From contig NZ_JABXXR010000007.1 of assembly GCF_013376175.1 (NCBI RefSeq), positions 1-55,883 on the forward strand: a stretch of 55,883 nt of DNA. Direction: 5' to 3'. The DNA is from Ameyamaea chiangmaiensis (GTDB taxonomy: Bacteria > Pseudomonadota > Alphaproteobacteria > Acetobacterales > Acetobacteraceae). This document shows positions 55,539-55,883 of the stretch, piece after piece. The notes beneath the pieces were generated by a model that did not search any database, was not told the origin of the DNA, and saw only the letters and a program-made list of their open reading frames with translations. The translations under genes were made by a program, and so were the position numbers. Numbering within the stretch: position 1 is the first letter of the stretch; each line of letters opens with the position of its first letter.

Positions 55539-55883
55539 TCATCCGTGCAGGAATTGGGCGTTGGAGGTGGGCGCGGACAGGACGAGCGCGTGCCAGAATT
55601 CGCTGCCCGCGATACCGACCACGGTCCCGACGACCAGGGCCATGATCGCGACCGTCAGCCGCCGCGTGGTCAGCGTGGAGCGCATGGCCACCAGCTCGGC
55701 CTGCGTTTCGGTCCGTGCCTTCTGGGTCGCGATCAGGCGGCTGCTGAGTTCGGCGGCCTGCGCTCGGGTGGTGCGCAGGTCGAGATCCATGCGGTTGAGG
55801 CTTTCGGTCAGGCGCAGGATGTGGGCACGGGCGGCTTGCTTGTCCGCCGTGCCCGCCCCGGACGTGCTGCGGCTGGCGCGGGC
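55539..55883 (-). CDS. Coiled-coil membrane protein, N-terminus beyond the window
   Basis: The frame is open to the window end: a charged helical region (LRLTESLNRMDLDLRTTRAQ, AELSSRLIATQKARTE) is followed by a hydrophobic helix (LTVAIMALVVGTVVGIAGSEFW) and a short tail. The first in-window ATG is at 55790, but the heptad pattern continues upstream of it without a stop, so the gene probably starts outside. Unknown function. Confidence 0.55.
   Translation of the reverse strand, partial: ARASRSTSGAGTADKQAARAHILRLTESLNRMDLDLRTTRAQAAELSSRLIATQKARTETQAELVAMRSTLTTRRLTVAIMALVVGTVVGIAGSEFWHALVLSAPTSNAQFLHG

Noticed and set aside
1-55883. CRISPR arrays, insertion sequences, rRNA genes
   Set aside because: No regularly spaced repeats, no transposase-like proteins and no rRNA sequence were seen; the only tandem repeats are the in-frame 18-bp units at 33693-33782.

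Overview
The window is chromosomal DNA of an alphaproteobacterium, most likely an acetic acid bacterium (Acetobacteraceae) or a close relative. The reasons are the high G+C content, the ELM1-like (DUF1022) protein, the LptF-LptG-LptD-SurA-RsmA cluster, and a phage carrying a GapR-like DUF2312 protein. No taxonomic search could be run, so the genus is left open.

Layout. (1) 1-2697 is host: the end of an ELM1-family gene and a large conserved protein of unknown function. (2) 2698-2772 is a tRNA-Val(CAC) gene whose 3' part is the attachment site of a complete temperate podovirus-type prophage of about 38.75 kb (2720-41469), bounded by 58-bp perfect direct repeats. (3) 41470-42460 is a short accessory stretch with a diverged copy of the phage arm repeat and a uracil-DNA-glycosylase-like gene, possibly the remnant of a second element. 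(4) 42863-55883 is host again: a TonB-dependent receptor, a prohibitin-like SPFH protein, then (all on the minus strand) an FAD-linked oxidase, lptF, lptG, lptD, surA and rsmA, which serve LPS export, outer-membrane protein folding and rRNA maturation.

Prophage logic. A CI-like repressor (31892-32254, plus) faces a Cro-like protein (31592-31798, minus). From cro, a long leftward series of mostly overlapping genes runs through SSB, HTH proteins, a GapR homologue, a RusA resolvase, a DUF1376 replication protein and a possible loader. It continues into a P22-type virion block: terS, terL, portal, scaffold, coat, gp4-like, tailspike-like, gp10-like, ejection proteins including an 809-aa transglycosylase, and a second fibre-like protein. 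It ends in a lysis cassette with a SleB-type hydrolase and two papain-like proteins. A second promoter/operator module at 33426-33483, with the same geometry as the cro operator, drives a rightward early operon: hexapeptide-repeat protein, many small ORFs, a YqaJ/lambda-exonuclease-like nuclease and its unknown partner, an HNH-like endonuclease, excisionase and integrase. This resembles the OL/OR control of lambdoid phages. Between repressor and second operator lie three likely lysogen-expressed genes (zinc ribbon, membrane protein, lipoprotein).

Most noteworthy: the twin operator modules; Sec signal peptides on three tail-fibre/tailspike-region proteins; two papain-like enzymes in the lysis cassette; the GapR homologue; the unknown partner of the YqaJ nuclease; several small translationally coupled ORFs recovered here; and a third arm-type repeat outside attR.
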